From the NCBI RefSeq assembly GCF_002571225.1, contig NZ_NVEC01000008.1, positions 147,284 through 211,283 on the forward strand: DNA of 64,000 nucleotides, given 5' to 3'. Under the pieces are notes generated by a model that had not been told where the DNA came from, made no database searches, and saw nothing but the letters and a program-made list of their open reading frames with translations. This document shows, one piece after another, positions 7,729 through 16,541 of this stretch (its first letter is position 1; the number at the start of each line of letters is the position of its first letter). The position numbers and the translations under genes were made by a program. Origin of the DNA: Bacillus sp. AFS059628. GTDB taxonomy: Bacteria; Bacillota; Bacilli; Bacillales; Bacillaceae_G.

Positions 7729-8931
7729 ATGGGAGAAGCAATACTCGTAAAACGAGAACCGTTATGGACGAAAGAGTTTGTTGCTTTAATTCTAGCAAAC
7801 TTATGTATGTTTTTAGGGTTTCAAATGTTAATTCCTACTTTACCTGTTTATGTGAAAGAAATTGGCGGCACAAGTTCTAATATCGGATTTGTTGTCGGCA
7901 TGTTTACTGTAGCGGCACTTTTTGTTAGACCACTAACGGGAAACGCCTTGCAAAAATTCAACAAAAAAATTATTTTAATGATTGGTACTGCAATTTGTTT
8001 ACTCGCTATGGGTAGTTATCTTTTCGCTTCAACTGTCTTCCTATTACTTGCCGTTCGAATTTTACACGGGGCTGGTTTTGGTATTACAACGACTACATAT
8101 GGAACTGTCGTTTCAGATTTAATTCCACAAGCTCGCCGCGGTGAAGGCATGGGATATTTCGGTCTTTCTGGAACAATTGCAATGGCGCTTGGTCCACTTA
8201 TCGGACTTTGGCTTATGCAAACATATAACTTCACAATTCTTTTTTTATGTGCACTTTCCTGTACAGTAGTTTCATTAATATTAACAAAAATACTTCAAAT
8301 CAAAAAATCGCCGCAACCACCTCAGCAAATATCTGGTACCTTCCTCGATGGATTTATCGAGCGCAAAGCTTTACTTCCTTCATTATTAATATTATGTATT
8401 ACATTAATGTACGGAGGAATCGGGAGCTTTATTACATTATTCGCTACCGAAGTCGGAATTGCTGATATTAGCCTCTTTTTCTTATTTAATGCACTGGCAA
8501 TCGCTGTCACTCGTCCGTTTTCTGGAAAGTTATACGATGCGAAAGGTCATACATTCGTTATCATTCCAGGAGTTATTATTACGTTTGTAGGTATTATTTT
8601 ATTGTCGTATACAACTACCATTCCGAGTTTAATTATTGCAGCGGCATGTTACGGAAGTGGTTTTGGAGCGATTCAACCTGCACTGCAAGCATGGATGATT
8701 GATCGAGTAGCACCGCACCGACGAGGCGTCGCAACCGCTACATTCTTCTCAGCATTCGACCTTGGAATTGGTGCTGGCGCAATTATATTTGGATTCATTG
8801 CACATTTTACAAACTATGCAACTGTATATCGCTATTCCTCTCTACTCCTTATTGCTTTCCTATTCATTTACATCACAAGTGTAAGGAAACAAAAGCATGG
8901 AGATAAAAACAGAGAAAAAGCTGCTGGATAA
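7729..8931 (+). CDS. MFS transporter, drug-efflux type
   Basis: The 400-residue protein has twelve predicted membrane segments and the DHA1-like pattern. PTLPVYVKEIGGTSSNIGFVVG is followed by a RPLTG motif after helix 2, GAGFGITTTTYGT in helix 4, and RRGEGMGYFG, which resembles drug exporters of Bacillus (YfkF/YwoG type). It probably exports a small hydrophobic compound by proton antiport. The start ATG follows AGGGGATGA. It stands alone with its own terminator, and the substrate is unknown. Confidence 0.8.
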   Translation: MGEAILVKREPLWTKEFVALILANLCMFLGFQMLIPTLPVYVKEIGGTSSNIGFVVGMFTVAALFVRPLTGNALQKFNKKIILMIGTAICLLAMGSYLFASTVFLLLAVRILHGAGFGITTTTYGTVVSDLIPQARRGEGMGYFGLSGTIAMALGPLIGLWLMQTYNFTILFLCALSCTVVSLILTKILQIKKSPQPPQQISGTFLDGFIERKALLPSLLILCITLMYGGIGSFITLFATEVGIADISLFFLFNALAIAVTRPFSGKLYDAKGHTFVIIPGVIITFVGIILLSYTTTIPSLIIAAACYGSGFGAIQPALQAWMIDRVAPHRRGVATATFFSAFDLGIGAGAIIFGFIAHFTNYATVYRYSSLLLIAFLFIYITSVRKQKHGDKNREKAAG

Positions 8932-8949
8932 TTTCAGTGGCTTTTTTAT
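8914..8949 (+). terminator. Terminator of MFS gene
   Basis: AAAAAGCTGCTG pairs imperfectly with CAGTGGCTTTTT, followed by TTTT. The left arm overlaps the last codons of the MFS gene. Confidence 0.6.
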
Positions 8950-9262
8950 CGTATTTTTGATGTTATAAAACTACATGCATTTCCCTACATATTTTTTTAA
9001 CTTTCGTCAAAAAATATACGATGAACTCGTAGACGCTTTCCTTCATATTCAAATGAACAACACTATTCTAAAAAATGTGATTTCTTTACAAAAACACTGT
9101 CTATATAGGGGTTAAACCAATTAAATCCAGCTGTTTCTTTAAAGAATTGTAAACTTTTCTTCCCTTTGTAAATTTAGTGTAAATTTTACTGACAAACCGT
9201 TTACAGTGCCTCAAGGTTTAGTTAATAATTACATCGTACATGAAATTTAAGGAGTGGAATGC
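8950..9262. promoter_or_regulatory. Upstream region of Na/Pi transporter with TGTAAA repeats
   Basis: There is no gene here. TGTAAA occurs at 9148, 9167 and 9178 (the last two 11 bases apart) and its inverse TTTACA at 9200. The 11-base phase recalls PhoP boxes (TT[ATC]ACA repeats), which would fit a phosphate transporter. The hexamers differ from the consensus, so this is only a candidate. AAGGAG at 9249-9254 serves the GTG start at 9263. Confidence 0.3.
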
Positions 9263-10918
9263 GTGGAATACAATATTCAAGATATGATCTTCCAGTTCAT
9301 TGGTGGATTAGGTATTTTCTTATTCGGGATTAAATACATGGGCGATGGACTGCAACAAGCTGCTGGAGATCGTCTTCGCGATATTTTAGATCGCTTTACA
9401 ACAAACCCACTTATGGGTGTACTAGCGGGTATGTTAGTTACTGTATTAATCCAATCAAGTTCAGGAACAACCGCTTTAACAGTTGGACTTGTAAGTGCCG
9501 GATTTATGACATTAAGACAAGCAATCGGTGTTATTATGGGTGCAAACATCGGAACGACAGTTACTGCATTTATTATCGGAATTAAAATCGGAGAATACGC
9601 ACTTCCAATTATGGCAGTTGGAGCTATCTTACTATTCTTCTTTAAAAATAAAAAAGTACATTCTTTCGGACAAGTTATATTCGGTTTTGGTATGTTATTC
9701 TTCGGTTTAGAATTAATGAGCACAGGTATGAAGCCTCTTCGCTCTTTAGAATCATTCCAAGAATTAATGATTAGCATGAGTGATAATCCAATTTTAGGTA
9801 TTGTGGTCGGTACAGTTTTTACTTTAATTGTACAAAGTTCAAGCGCAACAATCGGTATTTTACAAGAACTATTCGGTCAAGGCGCAATCGATTTAAAAGC
9901 TTCGCTTCCTGTATTGTTCGGTGATAACATAGGTACAACAATTACAGCTGTATTAGCTGCAATCGGTACTTCAATTGCCGCAAGACGTGCTGCATTAGTT
10001 CACGTTATCTTTAATATCGTTGGTACAATTATCTTTACGATTTTATTAGTACCTTTTACAAGTTTAATTCAGTATTTCCAAACGTCATTAAACTTAAATC
10101 CAGAAATGACAATTGCATTTGCACACGGAACGTTTAACGTAACGAATACAATCATTCAGTTCCCATTCATTGCAGTATTAGCCTGGATTGTAACAAAAAT
10201 CATCCGTGGTGAAGATTCATCTATTAACTTCAAACCGCAACATTTAAATCCAATCTTTATTGAACAATCTCCAGCCATTGCTTTAACAGAAGCTCAAAAA
10301 GAAATCATCCGTATGGCTGAGTTTTCATTAGATGGACTAAAAGAAGCAAATCAATTTTTAAACACACAAGATAAAAAACATGCTGATATGGCTACTCAAT
10401 TAGAAGGAGCTATTAACAATTTAGATAAAAAAATTACCGAGTATTTAGTTTTACTATCAGAAAAGCCACTTTCACCTACGGATTCTGAAAAACATTCCGT
10501 TTTAGCAGGTGTTGTCGGAGATATTGAACGTGTCGGTGATCATGTAGAAAATCTTGTAGAACTTGTAGATTTTCAAATTTCAAACCGCGTTTCACTATCA
10601 GGCGAAGCACTAGCTGAACTAAATGAAATGCTTGAGTTAACAATTTCAACATTACAAGATGCAATCAATGCTTTAACTAACTTCGACACTGAACTAGCTC
10701 AAACAGTTATTGCAAAAGAACGTAAAATCGACCAAATGGAACGTGTTCTCCGGAAACGTCACGTATTACGTCTAAACGAACGTAGCTGTTCAGGTGATGC
10801 AAGTATCATCTTCGTTGATATGGTAAGTAACTTAGAGCGTATCGGTGATCACGCTGTAAATATTGCTGATGGTGTTTTAGGTGAACAAGGTAAAGTCAAT
10901 TTAAAACAATCATTATAA
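9263..10918 (+). CDS. Na/Pi cotransporter family protein with PhoU-like tail
   Basis: This is a 551-residue protein. Its membrane part has two inverted Na/Pi-cotransporter repeats with the diagnostic QSSSGTTALT and QSSSATIGIL motifs. A cytoplasmic PhoU-like helical part follows (about residues 340-545, with ERVGDH and ERIGDH). It is of the YjbB/NptA type and probably moves phosphate across the membrane. The start is GTG at 9263, eight bases after AAGGAG; a GTG three codons upstream overlaps that site. It is a single-gene unit with a bidirectional terminator. Confidence 0.9.
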   Translation: MEYNIQDMIFQFIGGLGIFLFGIKYMGDGLQQAAGDRLRDILDRFTTNPLMGVLAGMLVTVLIQSSSGTTALTVGLVSAGFMTLRQAIGVIMGANIGTTVTAFIIGIKIGEYALPIMAVGAILLFFFKNKKVHSFGQVIFGFGMLFFGLELMSTGMKPLRSLESFQELMISMSDNPILGIVVGTVFTLIVQSSSATIGILQELFGQGAIDLKASLPVLFGDNIGTTITAVLAAIGTSIAARRAALVHVIFNIVGTIIFTILLVPFTSLIQYFQTSLNLNPEMTIAFAHGTFNVTNTIIQFPFIAVLAWIVTKIIRGEDSSINFKPQHLNPIFIEQSPAIALTEAQKEIIRMAEFSLDGLKEANQFLNTQDKKHADMATQLEGAINNLDKKITEYLVLLSEKPLSPTDSEKHSVLAGVVGDIERVGDHVENLVELVDFQISNRVSLSGEALAELNEMLELTISTLQDAINALTNFDTELAQTVIAKERKIDQMERVLRKRHVLRLNERSCSGDASIIFVDMVSNLERIGDHAVNIADGVLGEQGKVNLKQSL

Positions 10919-10919
10919 T

Positions 10920-10957
10920 AAGAAAAGAGACGCTAATGTAAGCGTCTCTTTTCTTAT
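10920..10957. terminator. Bidirectional terminator
   Basis: The perfect 15-bp stem AAGAAAAGAGACGCT / AGCGTCTCTTTTCTT with loop AATGTA lies between convergent genes. Confidence 0.9.
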
Positions 10958-11952
10958 TTCATATTTACAACAGTTCTTCCCTTTAACTTTCCTTGCAATA
11001 TAAGTGTAAACTTCTCCTCTACTTCTTCTAATGTACATTCTTCTGTATACGTTTGTAACTCTTTATTTCCCCATTCATTTGCTAAGAGCGTCCACACATC
11101 ACTTCTCACATCTACTGGGCATTGCACAGAATCTACCCCTAAAAGGCTTATGCCTCGCAAAATAAACGGATATACCGTTGTTTGTAATTCCTGGCCTGCC
11201 ACATTACCGCATGTCGTTACACAACCACCATACTTCACTATTTTTAAAGCTGTTTCTAACATAGTTCCACCTACAGTATCAATAACTCCGGCGTATATCC
11301 CTTTTAACATCGGTCTTCCTGATTCATCATTCAATTCTGCGCGATGAATCACTTTTTTCGCTCCTAGACGTAGTAGCATCTGTTCCTCTTCCATTTTCCC
11401 TGTCGCTCCTACTACGTTAAACCCTAACTTACTTAAAATGCTTACAGCTACACTCCCTACGCCGCCTGTAGCACCCGTTACTAAAACATCTCCCATACTA
11501 GGAGTTATACCTGCTCTCATAAACTTATATACTGATAAAGCCGCTGTAAAACCTGCTGTCCCGTACATCATACTTTCCTTTAATGACATTCCCTCTGGTA
11601 AAGGGACAATCCAAGATGCCGGCACGCGAATATATTCTCCGAAACCACCAGAAGTGTTCATCCCTAAATCATATCCCGTTACAATGACTTGATCTCCTAC
11701 CTTAATAGTAGCATCTTCACTACTCACAACTTCCCCTGCTGCATCAATGCCTGGCGTATGAGGATATGTTCTCGTAACACCTTTATTACCAGTAGCTGAA
11801 AGCGCATCTTTATAATTTAATGAAGAATAATGAACCTGTATTAATACGTCCCCCTCAGGTAAACTACTTACTTCTCTCTCGACAACGTTTCTTACAAACT
11901 GCTTATTTTCTGTTTCGTTCACAACGATTGCTCGGAATGATGTATGATTCAT
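10954..11952 (-). CDS. YhdH/YhfP-family quinone oxidoreductase
   Basis: The 332-residue protein is a zinc-independent medium-chain dehydrogenase/reductase of the YhdH/YhfP (AcuI-like acrylyl-CoA reductase) group. Visible marks are SSLNYKDALSATGNKG, PHTPGIDAAGEV and the NADPH loop VTGATGGVGSVAV. It probably reduces a conjugated carbonyl using NADPH. A longer reading frame exists, but ATG 11952 follows AAAGGAGAGG and begins the conserved domain; the extra 30 upstream codons have no family match. It is monocistronic, and its physiological substrate is unknown. Confidence 0.88.
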   Translation of the reverse strand: MNHTSFRAIVVNETENKQFVRNVVEREVSSLPEGDVLIQVHYSSLNYKDALSATGNKGVTRTYPHTPGIDAAGEVVSSEDATIKVGDQVIVTGYDLGMNTSGGFGEYIRVPASWIVPLPEGMSLKESMMYGTAGFTAALSVYKFMRAGITPSMGDVLVTGATGGVGSVAVSILSKLGFNVVGATGKMEEEQMLLRLGAKKVIHRAELNDESGRPMLKGIYAGVIDTVGGTMLETALKIVKYGGCVTTCGNVAGQELQTTVYPFILRGISLLGVDSVQCPVDVRSDVWTLLANEWGNKELQTYTEECTLEEVEEKFTLILQGKLKGRTVVNMK

Positions 11953-12189
11953 TATGACCTCTCCTTTATCCGTCAAATTCTTCTTTATTATATAGAAGAA
12001 ACTAGTAAACCTACTCTTTTCTTCTTGGCTATATTTCAACAAATCTTACTTCTCTATTACTTTCTCATAATATATATTTTCATTTCTACTAAAAAACCTT
12101 ATACTTATTCTACATCTGAAAAATAAAATATATAAAATCTGACTTTTTATAAATAAATTGAATTTTTACGAAATGTAAATGATTTGTAA

Positions 12190-12218
12190 TGTTTTTTTTC
12201 GCTAAATTTCATTATAAT
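12190..12218 (+). promoter_or_regulatory. Candidate sigma-A promoter of LCP gene
   Basis: TTTTTT (12190-12195), a 17-base spacer and TATAAT (12213-12218). Transcription would begin near 12225, leaving too little leader for the GTG at 12231, which supports the ATG at 12267 as the start. Confidence 0.5.
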
Positions 12219-12266
12219 AAGTGGATATGAGTGTCGTATTTCAATCCAAATGAAGGAGTACAGGAA

Positions 12267-13469
12267 ATGGAGCAAAACCCATCTTTGCAAGAAAATACAC
12301 GCAGTAAACCGAAAAAAAGTAAGAAAAAAATAAAAATTATTATAAGCGTTATACTATTCTTTTTAATAGTAGGTGGCGGTTATACTTGGTTTTTAGTAAA
12401 TAAAGCATCTTCTGCTGTTCGAAATGCCGCACATGATTTAGCGCGCGGTGATAAATCTGATTTACGGGATAAAGCTGTAAAACCTATTACAAACAATGTC
12501 TCTGTTTTAATAATGGGTGTTGATGAAAGTGATGTCCGGGGAAAAGAATATGGTGGCGCTATAAGAACAGATGCGCTTTTACTTGCAACTTTTAATAAAG
12601 ATAGCAAAACTGTAAAACTATTAAGTATCCCACGTGACACATATACTTATATTCCAATAGAAAAGAAAAAAGATAAAATTACACACGCTCATGCATTCGG
12701 TTCTGCTAAAAACGGAAAAAATGGTGGACCACAAGCAAGCATTGATGCAGTTGAAAAATTAATGAATGTTCCTGTCGATTATTTTGTGAAATTTAACTTT
12801 AAATCATTTATAAAAATCGTCGATGACTTGGGCGGTATTGAAGTTGATGTACCAGTTGAATTTACTGAGCAAGATAGCAATGATAATGCAGAGGCAATTC
12901 ACCTAGAAAAAGGTGTTCAAAAGTTAAATGGCGAAGAAGCTCTTGCTCTTGCTAGAACAAGACACATCGATAGTGATGCAATGCGTGGACAACGTCAACA
13001 ACTCGTTATCGAGGCTATTTTAAAGAAACTAACAAGTGTTGGTTCTGTAACAAAAGTTGGCAACATCATTGATGATATTAACGGACAATTCGTTACAAAC
13101 TTAACATTTGATGATATGCTTTCATTCTATAAGTACGGATCGGATTCAGAAATCGAGAAATTACAAATTCAAGGTGACGACTGCTATATGGAAAAAGGTG
13201 ACGATACATGTAGCAAATCCGCTGGTGGCGGCCGAACGTATTACTACAATCCAGATAAAAAAGAATTAGCAAAAGTTACAAACGATCTTCGTGCTCATCT
13301 CGGGTTACCTGCATATACAAAAACAGACTCTGATTCGAAGAAAACAAATACAGAGAAAACAAAAGAATCTAAATCTGAAAATTCAAGTGAACGCGAATCA
13401 AGTAACAATGAAGTAAAAAATAAAAATAGCAATGAAGACACAGAAACATCGTCTAACGACAATGAATAA
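12267..13469 (+). CDS. LytR-CpsA-Psr (LCP) family cell-wall ligase
   Basis: This is a 400-residue type II membrane protein. It has a basic N-terminus, one membrane helix (about residues 25-45), the LCP catalytic domain (about 75-235) and a Ser/Asn/Glu-rich hydrophilic tail. The conserved arginine and aspartate motifs are present: GGAIRTDALLLATFN, LLSIPRDTYTYIP and ALARTRH. LCP enzymes transfer undecaprenyl-linked glycopolymers such as teichoic or secondary wall polymers to peptidoglycan outside the membrane. The start ATG follows AAGGAG with eight bases between; an in-frame GTG at 12231 has no good ribosome binding site. B. cereus group genomes carry several LCP paralogues and I cannot assign which this is. 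Confidence 0.9.
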   Translation: MEQNPSLQENTRSKPKKSKKKIKIIISVILFFLIVGGGYTWFLVNKASSAVRNAAHDLARGDKSDLRDKAVKPITNNVSVLIMGVDESDVRGKEYGGAIRTDALLLATFNKDSKTVKLLSIPRDTYTYIPIEKKKDKITHAHAFGSAKNGKNGGPQASIDAVEKLMNVPVDYFVKFNFKSFIKIVDDLGGIEVDVPVEFTEQDSNDNAEAIHLEKGVQKLNGEEALALARTRHIDSDAMRGQRQQLVIEAILKKLTSVGSVTKVGNIIDDINGQFVTNLTFDDMLSFYKYGSDSEIEKLQIQGDDCYMEKGDDTCSKSAGGGRTYYYNPDKKELAKVTNDLRAHLGLPAYTKTDSDSKKTNTEKTKESKSENSSERESSNNEVKNKNSNEDTETSSNDNE

Positions 13470-13512
13470 AAAAGAAGCAGTTCTCTATGGAGGTAGAGTA
13501 CTGCTTCTTTTT
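13469..13512 (+). terminator. Terminator of LCP gene
   Basis: AAAAGAAGCAGT pairs with ACTGCTTCTTTT around an inner TCTCTA / TAGAG stem, and a T-run follows. Confidence 0.85.
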
Positions 13513-13617
13513 ATTGCTTCATAATTAAAAATCAGAACTTTCTAACTATCTTTTTTAATATTTTTAAATTATAATAAATAGTAGCAATCTATTCCAATTA
13601 TCAGGGGGCTCATACAT

Positions 13618-14058
13618 ATGAAAGCTGCAGTAAAACATAACATCTCAGATTTTAAAGACTACTTAAAATCAAACGATATATACATGGAAGAAAATATAGA
13701 TGAAAATGATGGCTCTGTTCACTTTTCAGTAGGATTAGAGACAGAAGCTGGCGCAAAAATTCAACTGATCGCTGCTTTCCAAAACGAACATCCTACTGTA
13801 GATATATACTGCTTCAATGTTGCTCACGTACCGGATGCAACAGCAACAAATGACATTTTGCACGTTATCAATGAATTAAACACATCTTACCGATTTGCAA
13901 AATTCACATTAAACAAGCAAAATGCAATTGACATTTCAACATCTCTTGCATTCTCAGAACCAAACTTTAATCCAGCACTTGTATTTGAACATACGAGAAT
14001 GCTATATAAATTAGCTAATGACGAATATAAAAATTTAATGAAAGTTATTTGGGCATAA
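13618..14058 (+). CDS. YbjN-domain-like protein
   Basis: This 146-residue cytoplasmic protein resembles the YbjN/type III chaperone-like fold. An alternating helix-strand pattern with VHFSVGLETEAGAKIQLIAAF and ILHVINELNTSYRFAKFTL is typical of the YbjN-like family. The function of such Bacillus proteins is not established. ATG 13618 is preceded by CAGGGGGCT. It stands alone between two terminators. The family assignment is by pattern only and moderately sure. Confidence 0.65.
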   Translation: MKAAVKHNISDFKDYLKSNDIYMEENIDENDGSVHFSVGLETEAGAKIQLIAAFQNEHPTVDIYCFNVAHVPDATATNDILHVINELNTSYRFAKFTLNKQNAIDISTSLAFSEPNFNPALVFEHTRMLYKLANDEYKNLMKVIWA

Positions 14059-14096
14059 ATAAAAGGATGGGCTGCAAGCAGCGCCATCCTTTTATT
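14059..14096. terminator. Bidirectional terminator
   Basis: AAAAGGATGG-GCTGC pairs with GCAGC-GCCATCCTTTT. It separates the convergent YbjN-like and TauE genes. Confidence 0.88.
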
Positions 14097-14856
14097 TCGA
14101 TATCATATCAATCCACATCTTAATAGCTGTACCTACAATCAAAATCGATAACATATATTGCAGCGCTTTTTGATTGATTTTCTTCCCAACTCGCGCTCCA
14201 AGCGGCGCAGCAAAGATACTTGCAATCGCAATAATAAGAGCTGGAATTACAACTACTTGTCCAGTTATTACTTTTCCAGTCGTAATCCCTACTGAGGAAA
14301 TAAACGTAATAGCGATAGATGTTGCTATCGTTGTACGTATCGGCAATTTTAAAATAACTAGCATAATCGGAACTAACAGGAACGAACCTCCAGCACCTAT
14401 AATACCTGATGCGCCTCCTACAATAAATGCTAACAAACTTGCTAACCATTTATTATATTTTACTTCATCACCATTATTTCGTTTCGGTACGAACATCATA
14501 ATAGCAGCTATTGTTGCTAACGCTGCATAAACAACATTGACCGTATGTTCCGCTAATACGTTAGCACCAAAACTCCCTATGAAACTTCCTATTAATATAC
14601 TAGCTCCCATATATACAACTAGCGTTTTATCCATATCATTACTTTTCCGATAGGCCCATGCCCCTGCAAAAGTTGCAAAGAATACTTGCACCGCTGTAAT
14701 ACCACTCACTTCATGTGACGTATAGCCAGTAAATCCTAGCAATACCGGAATGTATAAGATCATCGGATAATTAATGATCGCACCGCCAATTCCAACCATT
14801 CCTGATATAAACGATCCTATAAATCCAATTATAAAAAGTAATACAACTAAGCTCAT
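14092..14856 (-). CDS. tauE: TauE/SafE family sulfite/sulfur-anion exporter
   Basis: The 254-residue membrane protein has eight predicted helices with the two TauE/SafE half-repeats (GSFISGMVGIGGAIINYPMIL and SGIIGAGGSFLLVPIML). The family exports sulfite, sulfoacetate or related anions. Here it lies 33 bases downstream of the DsrE-like gene, behind a CstR-type operator, matching the tauE of the S. aureus cst operon. That context implies export of sulfite or thiosulfate formed by persulfide oxidation. The start ATG follows GGCGGGGGAT; a small CCTTC/GAAGG hairpin precedes this site. Confidence 0.85.
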   Translation of the reverse strand: MSLVVLLFIIGFIGSFISGMVGIGGAIINYPMILYIPVLLGFTGYTSHEVSGITAVQVFFATFAGAWAYRKSNDMDKTLVVYMGASILIGSFIGSFGANVLAEHTVNVVYAALATIAAIMMFVPKRNNGDEVKYNKWLASLLAFIVGGASGIIGAGGSFLLVPIMLVILKLPIRTTIATSIAITFISSVGITTGKVITGQVVVIPALIIAIASIFAAPLGARVGKKINQKALQYMLSILIVGTAIKMWIDMISK

Positions 14857-14889
14857 CTTATATCCCCCGCCTTCTAAAAAGAAGGTGAT

Positions 14890-15369
14890 TTAAATGAATA
14901 AGTTCACATTCCCATCCGAAGCATCTGCTAAATAAGCTCCTACTCCTGCAAACTCTACCCCTTCCATAATCTCTTCCTCTTTTAACCCTAATAAATCTAC
15001 TGTCATTTGACAAGCGACAAGTTTAATCCCTTGTTCTTTCGCCAAATCGATTAAATCTGGTAAAGGCATCGCATTATGTTTTTTCATAATACCTTTAATC
15101 ATCTTTGGTCCCATACCGGCAAAATTCATTTTCGATAATCCCATCTTGTCAGCACCACGCGGCATCATCTTTCCAAATACTTTTTCGATGAAAGTTTTCT
15201 TTACCTTCACATGCTCATCTTTCCTTAAAGCATTTAATCCCCAAAAAGTATGAAAAATAGTTACCTCTTGATCGTATGCCGCTGCACCATTTGCAATAAT
15301 ATAAGCAGCCATCGCTTTATCATAATCTCCGCTAAATAAAACGATTGTTGTTTTCTTCTGTTGTTCCAT
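14890..15369 (-). CDS. DsrE/DsrF-like sulfur-carrier protein
   Basis: This 159-residue DsrE/F/H-like protein has an N-terminal Rossmann-like strand (TTIVLFSGDYDKAMAAYIIAN), a Met/Lys-rich middle, and the conserved cysteine in KLVACQMTVDLLGL. Such proteins relay persulfide sulfur. In S. aureus CstA the DsrE domain is fused between TusA and rhodanese; here it is a separate gene. It is first in a two-gene unit with tauE, behind the operator at 15387-15400. The partner is probably one of the TusA proteins nearby, by inference. Confidence 0.85.
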   Translation of the reverse strand: MEQQKKTTIVLFSGDYDKAMAAYIIANGAAAYDQEVTIFHTFWGLNALRKDEHVKVKKTFIEKVFGKMMPRGADKMGLSKMNFAGMGPKMIKGIMKKHNAMPLPDLIDLAKEQGIKLVACQMTVDLLGLKEEEIMEGVEFAGVGAYLADASDGNVNLFI

Positions 15370-15386
15370 GTTGTTCTCCCTCCAAT

Positions 15387-15400
15387 TACCTATAGGGGTA
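15387..15400. promoter_or_regulatory. CstR-type operator 1 (DsrE-tauE)
   Basis: TACCTATAGGGGTA fits TACCC-N4-GGGTA with one mismatch, 18 bases upstream of the DsrE start. It is one of five such sites in this cluster. Confidence 0.75.
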
Positions 15401-15410
15401 TTTTATTGTT

Positions 15411-15429
15411 TATAAAAAGGCGTTTCGCC
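15411..15429 (-). terminator. Short terminator after rhodanese operon
   Basis: On the minus strand GGCG-AAA-CGCC is followed by TTTTT, directly after the stop of the 15430 gene. It separates that operon from the DsrE-tauE unit. Confidence 0.6.
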
Positions 15430-15726
15430 CTATTCTCCTTTACCTTCCCAAGCTAACATACCACCTACCATATTAATCGCTTGAAAACCGTAGCTCTCTA
15501 AAAACTGAACTGCTCTTGCACTTCTTCCGCCAGAGCGACAAACGATAATATACTCTTTCTTTTTATCCAACTCATGCATACGAAATTCTAACAGTCCTAG
15601 TGGAATGTTACACGCTTCTGCGATTTTCCCTTCAGCCACTTCTTCTACTTCACGTACGTCTACGATATTTACTGCTTCTTTACGTAACAATTTTTCTTCT
15701 AATTCTTTTACTGTCATTTCTTTCAT
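15430..15726 (-). CDS. Single-domain rhodanese sulfurtransferase
   Basis: This 98-residue rhodanese has the CH2A-type start IVDVREVEEVAEGKI and the active loop VCRSGGRS with catalytic Cys63. It transfers sulfane sulfur from persulfide or thiosulfate to a thiol acceptor. ATG 15726 lies eight bases after AGGAGGG; the in-frame GTG upstream is inside the ribosome binding site. The gene is the last of the operon starting at 17938 and lies 14 bases after the upstream membrane-anchored rhodanese gene. Confidence 0.88.
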   Translation of the reverse strand: MKEMTVKELEEKLLRKEAVNIVDVREVEEVAEGKIAEACNIPLGLLEFRMHELDKKKEYIIVCRSGGRSARAVQFLESYGFQAINMVGGMLAWEGKGE

Positions 15727-15740
15727 TTTAAATTCCCTCC

Positions 15741-16106
15741 TCACAAACCATTCATTCCGCCTGAAACATTAATAACTTGCTGAAACCCTAATTTCTTTAA
15801 TACTTTTGCTGCTTGCTTACTTCTCATCCCGCTCTGACAAATAACGATTACTTCCTTATTTTTATCTAACTGATTTGCTTTACTAGCTAACTCATTTAAC
15901 GGGATATTTTGAAATCCTTTCATATGATTTCCTCTATACTCACCTACTGTACGCACATCGATAAATTGTTTATTCCTTTGCCCCATCATACGTTTTAAAT
16001 CTTTTCCTGAAATACTTTTTACTCCTCTAACTGGTAAGAAGCGAGAAATAATAAACCACGATACAAGTACAATTAAGATTACATTCAATATTGTCTTTAC
16101 ATCCAT
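15741..16106 (-). CDS. Membrane-anchored rhodanese
   Basis: The 121-residue protein has one N-terminal membrane helix (residues about 5-23) and a rhodanese domain with FIDVRTVGEYRGNHM and the active loop VICQSGMRSK (Cys90). Its length and layout match Bacillus YqhL-type proteins. The domain probably faces the cytoplasm at the membrane surface, near sulfur-anion transport. It is cotranscribed with the other sulfur-transfer genes of this cluster. Confidence 0.87.
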   Translation of the reverse strand: MDVKTILNVILIVLVSWFIISRFLPVRGVKSISGKDLKRMMGQRNKQFIDVRTVGEYRGNHMKGFQNIPLNELASKANQLDKNKEVIVICQSGMRSKQAAKVLKKLGFQQVINVSGGMNGL

Positions 16107-16154
16107 AAAACTATTTAAACTCCTTCTGTGCTTTTTTTCCCGTCCAAATATATA

Positions 16155-16442
16155 CTATAGCTTTGAATATGGAACCCTTTCTTTCTTTCTTAAAAAACGA
16201 ACACTTAAATTCCGATCCACTTTATTATGAACAATAAGATGCAAAGGCTTATTTGGTATTTCATGATAATACCGTTTTAAATACACATACGGTATACACA
16301 TAATTCTAGAAGTGTTATCACTGTGACTCTCTGTATAATTACGTACATCTACAACAACACTTTCCATTTCCCTTACTTGTTCTAACGAAATATATACAAC
16401 ATTTAAAACCGGAATGTAACGTTTTACTAAACTTCCTAGCAT
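16155..16442 (-). CDS. Degenerate rhodanese-like protein without catalytic cysteine
   Basis: This 95-residue protein keeps the rhodanese skeleton (VVVDVRNYTESHSDN, a central strand, then a loop). Where an active rhodanese has C-x-x-G-x-R it reads VHNKVDRNLS, with no cysteine. It is therefore unlikely to be a sulfurtransferase; a binding or regulatory role, or decay, is possible. ATG 16442 is used, although no clear ribosome binding site precedes it and an in-frame TTG lies just before. It sits inside the CstR-regulated operon. Confidence 0.6.
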   Translation of the reverse strand: MLGSLVKRYIPVLNVVYISLEQVREMESVVVDVRNYTESHSDNTSRIMCIPYVYLKRYYHEIPNKPLHLIVHNKVDRNLSVRFLRKKERVPYSKL

Positions 16443-16494
16443 CAATACTATTAGAGATATAACTATATAAGACGTATATGATTATCCTCTTTAC

Positions 16495-16539
16495 TTTCAA
16501 TAATAAGCAGAGGATGTAATCTTCCACTTATTATTGAAA
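16495..16539. repeat. 13-bp inverted repeat between TusA and rhodanese-like genes
   Basis: TTTCAATAATAAG (16495-16507) and CTTATTATTGAAA (16527-16539) are perfect inverted copies 19 bases apart. No U-tract follows on the minus strand, so a processing or stability hairpin is more likely than a terminator. Confidence 0.6.
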
Positions 16540-16541
16540 TG

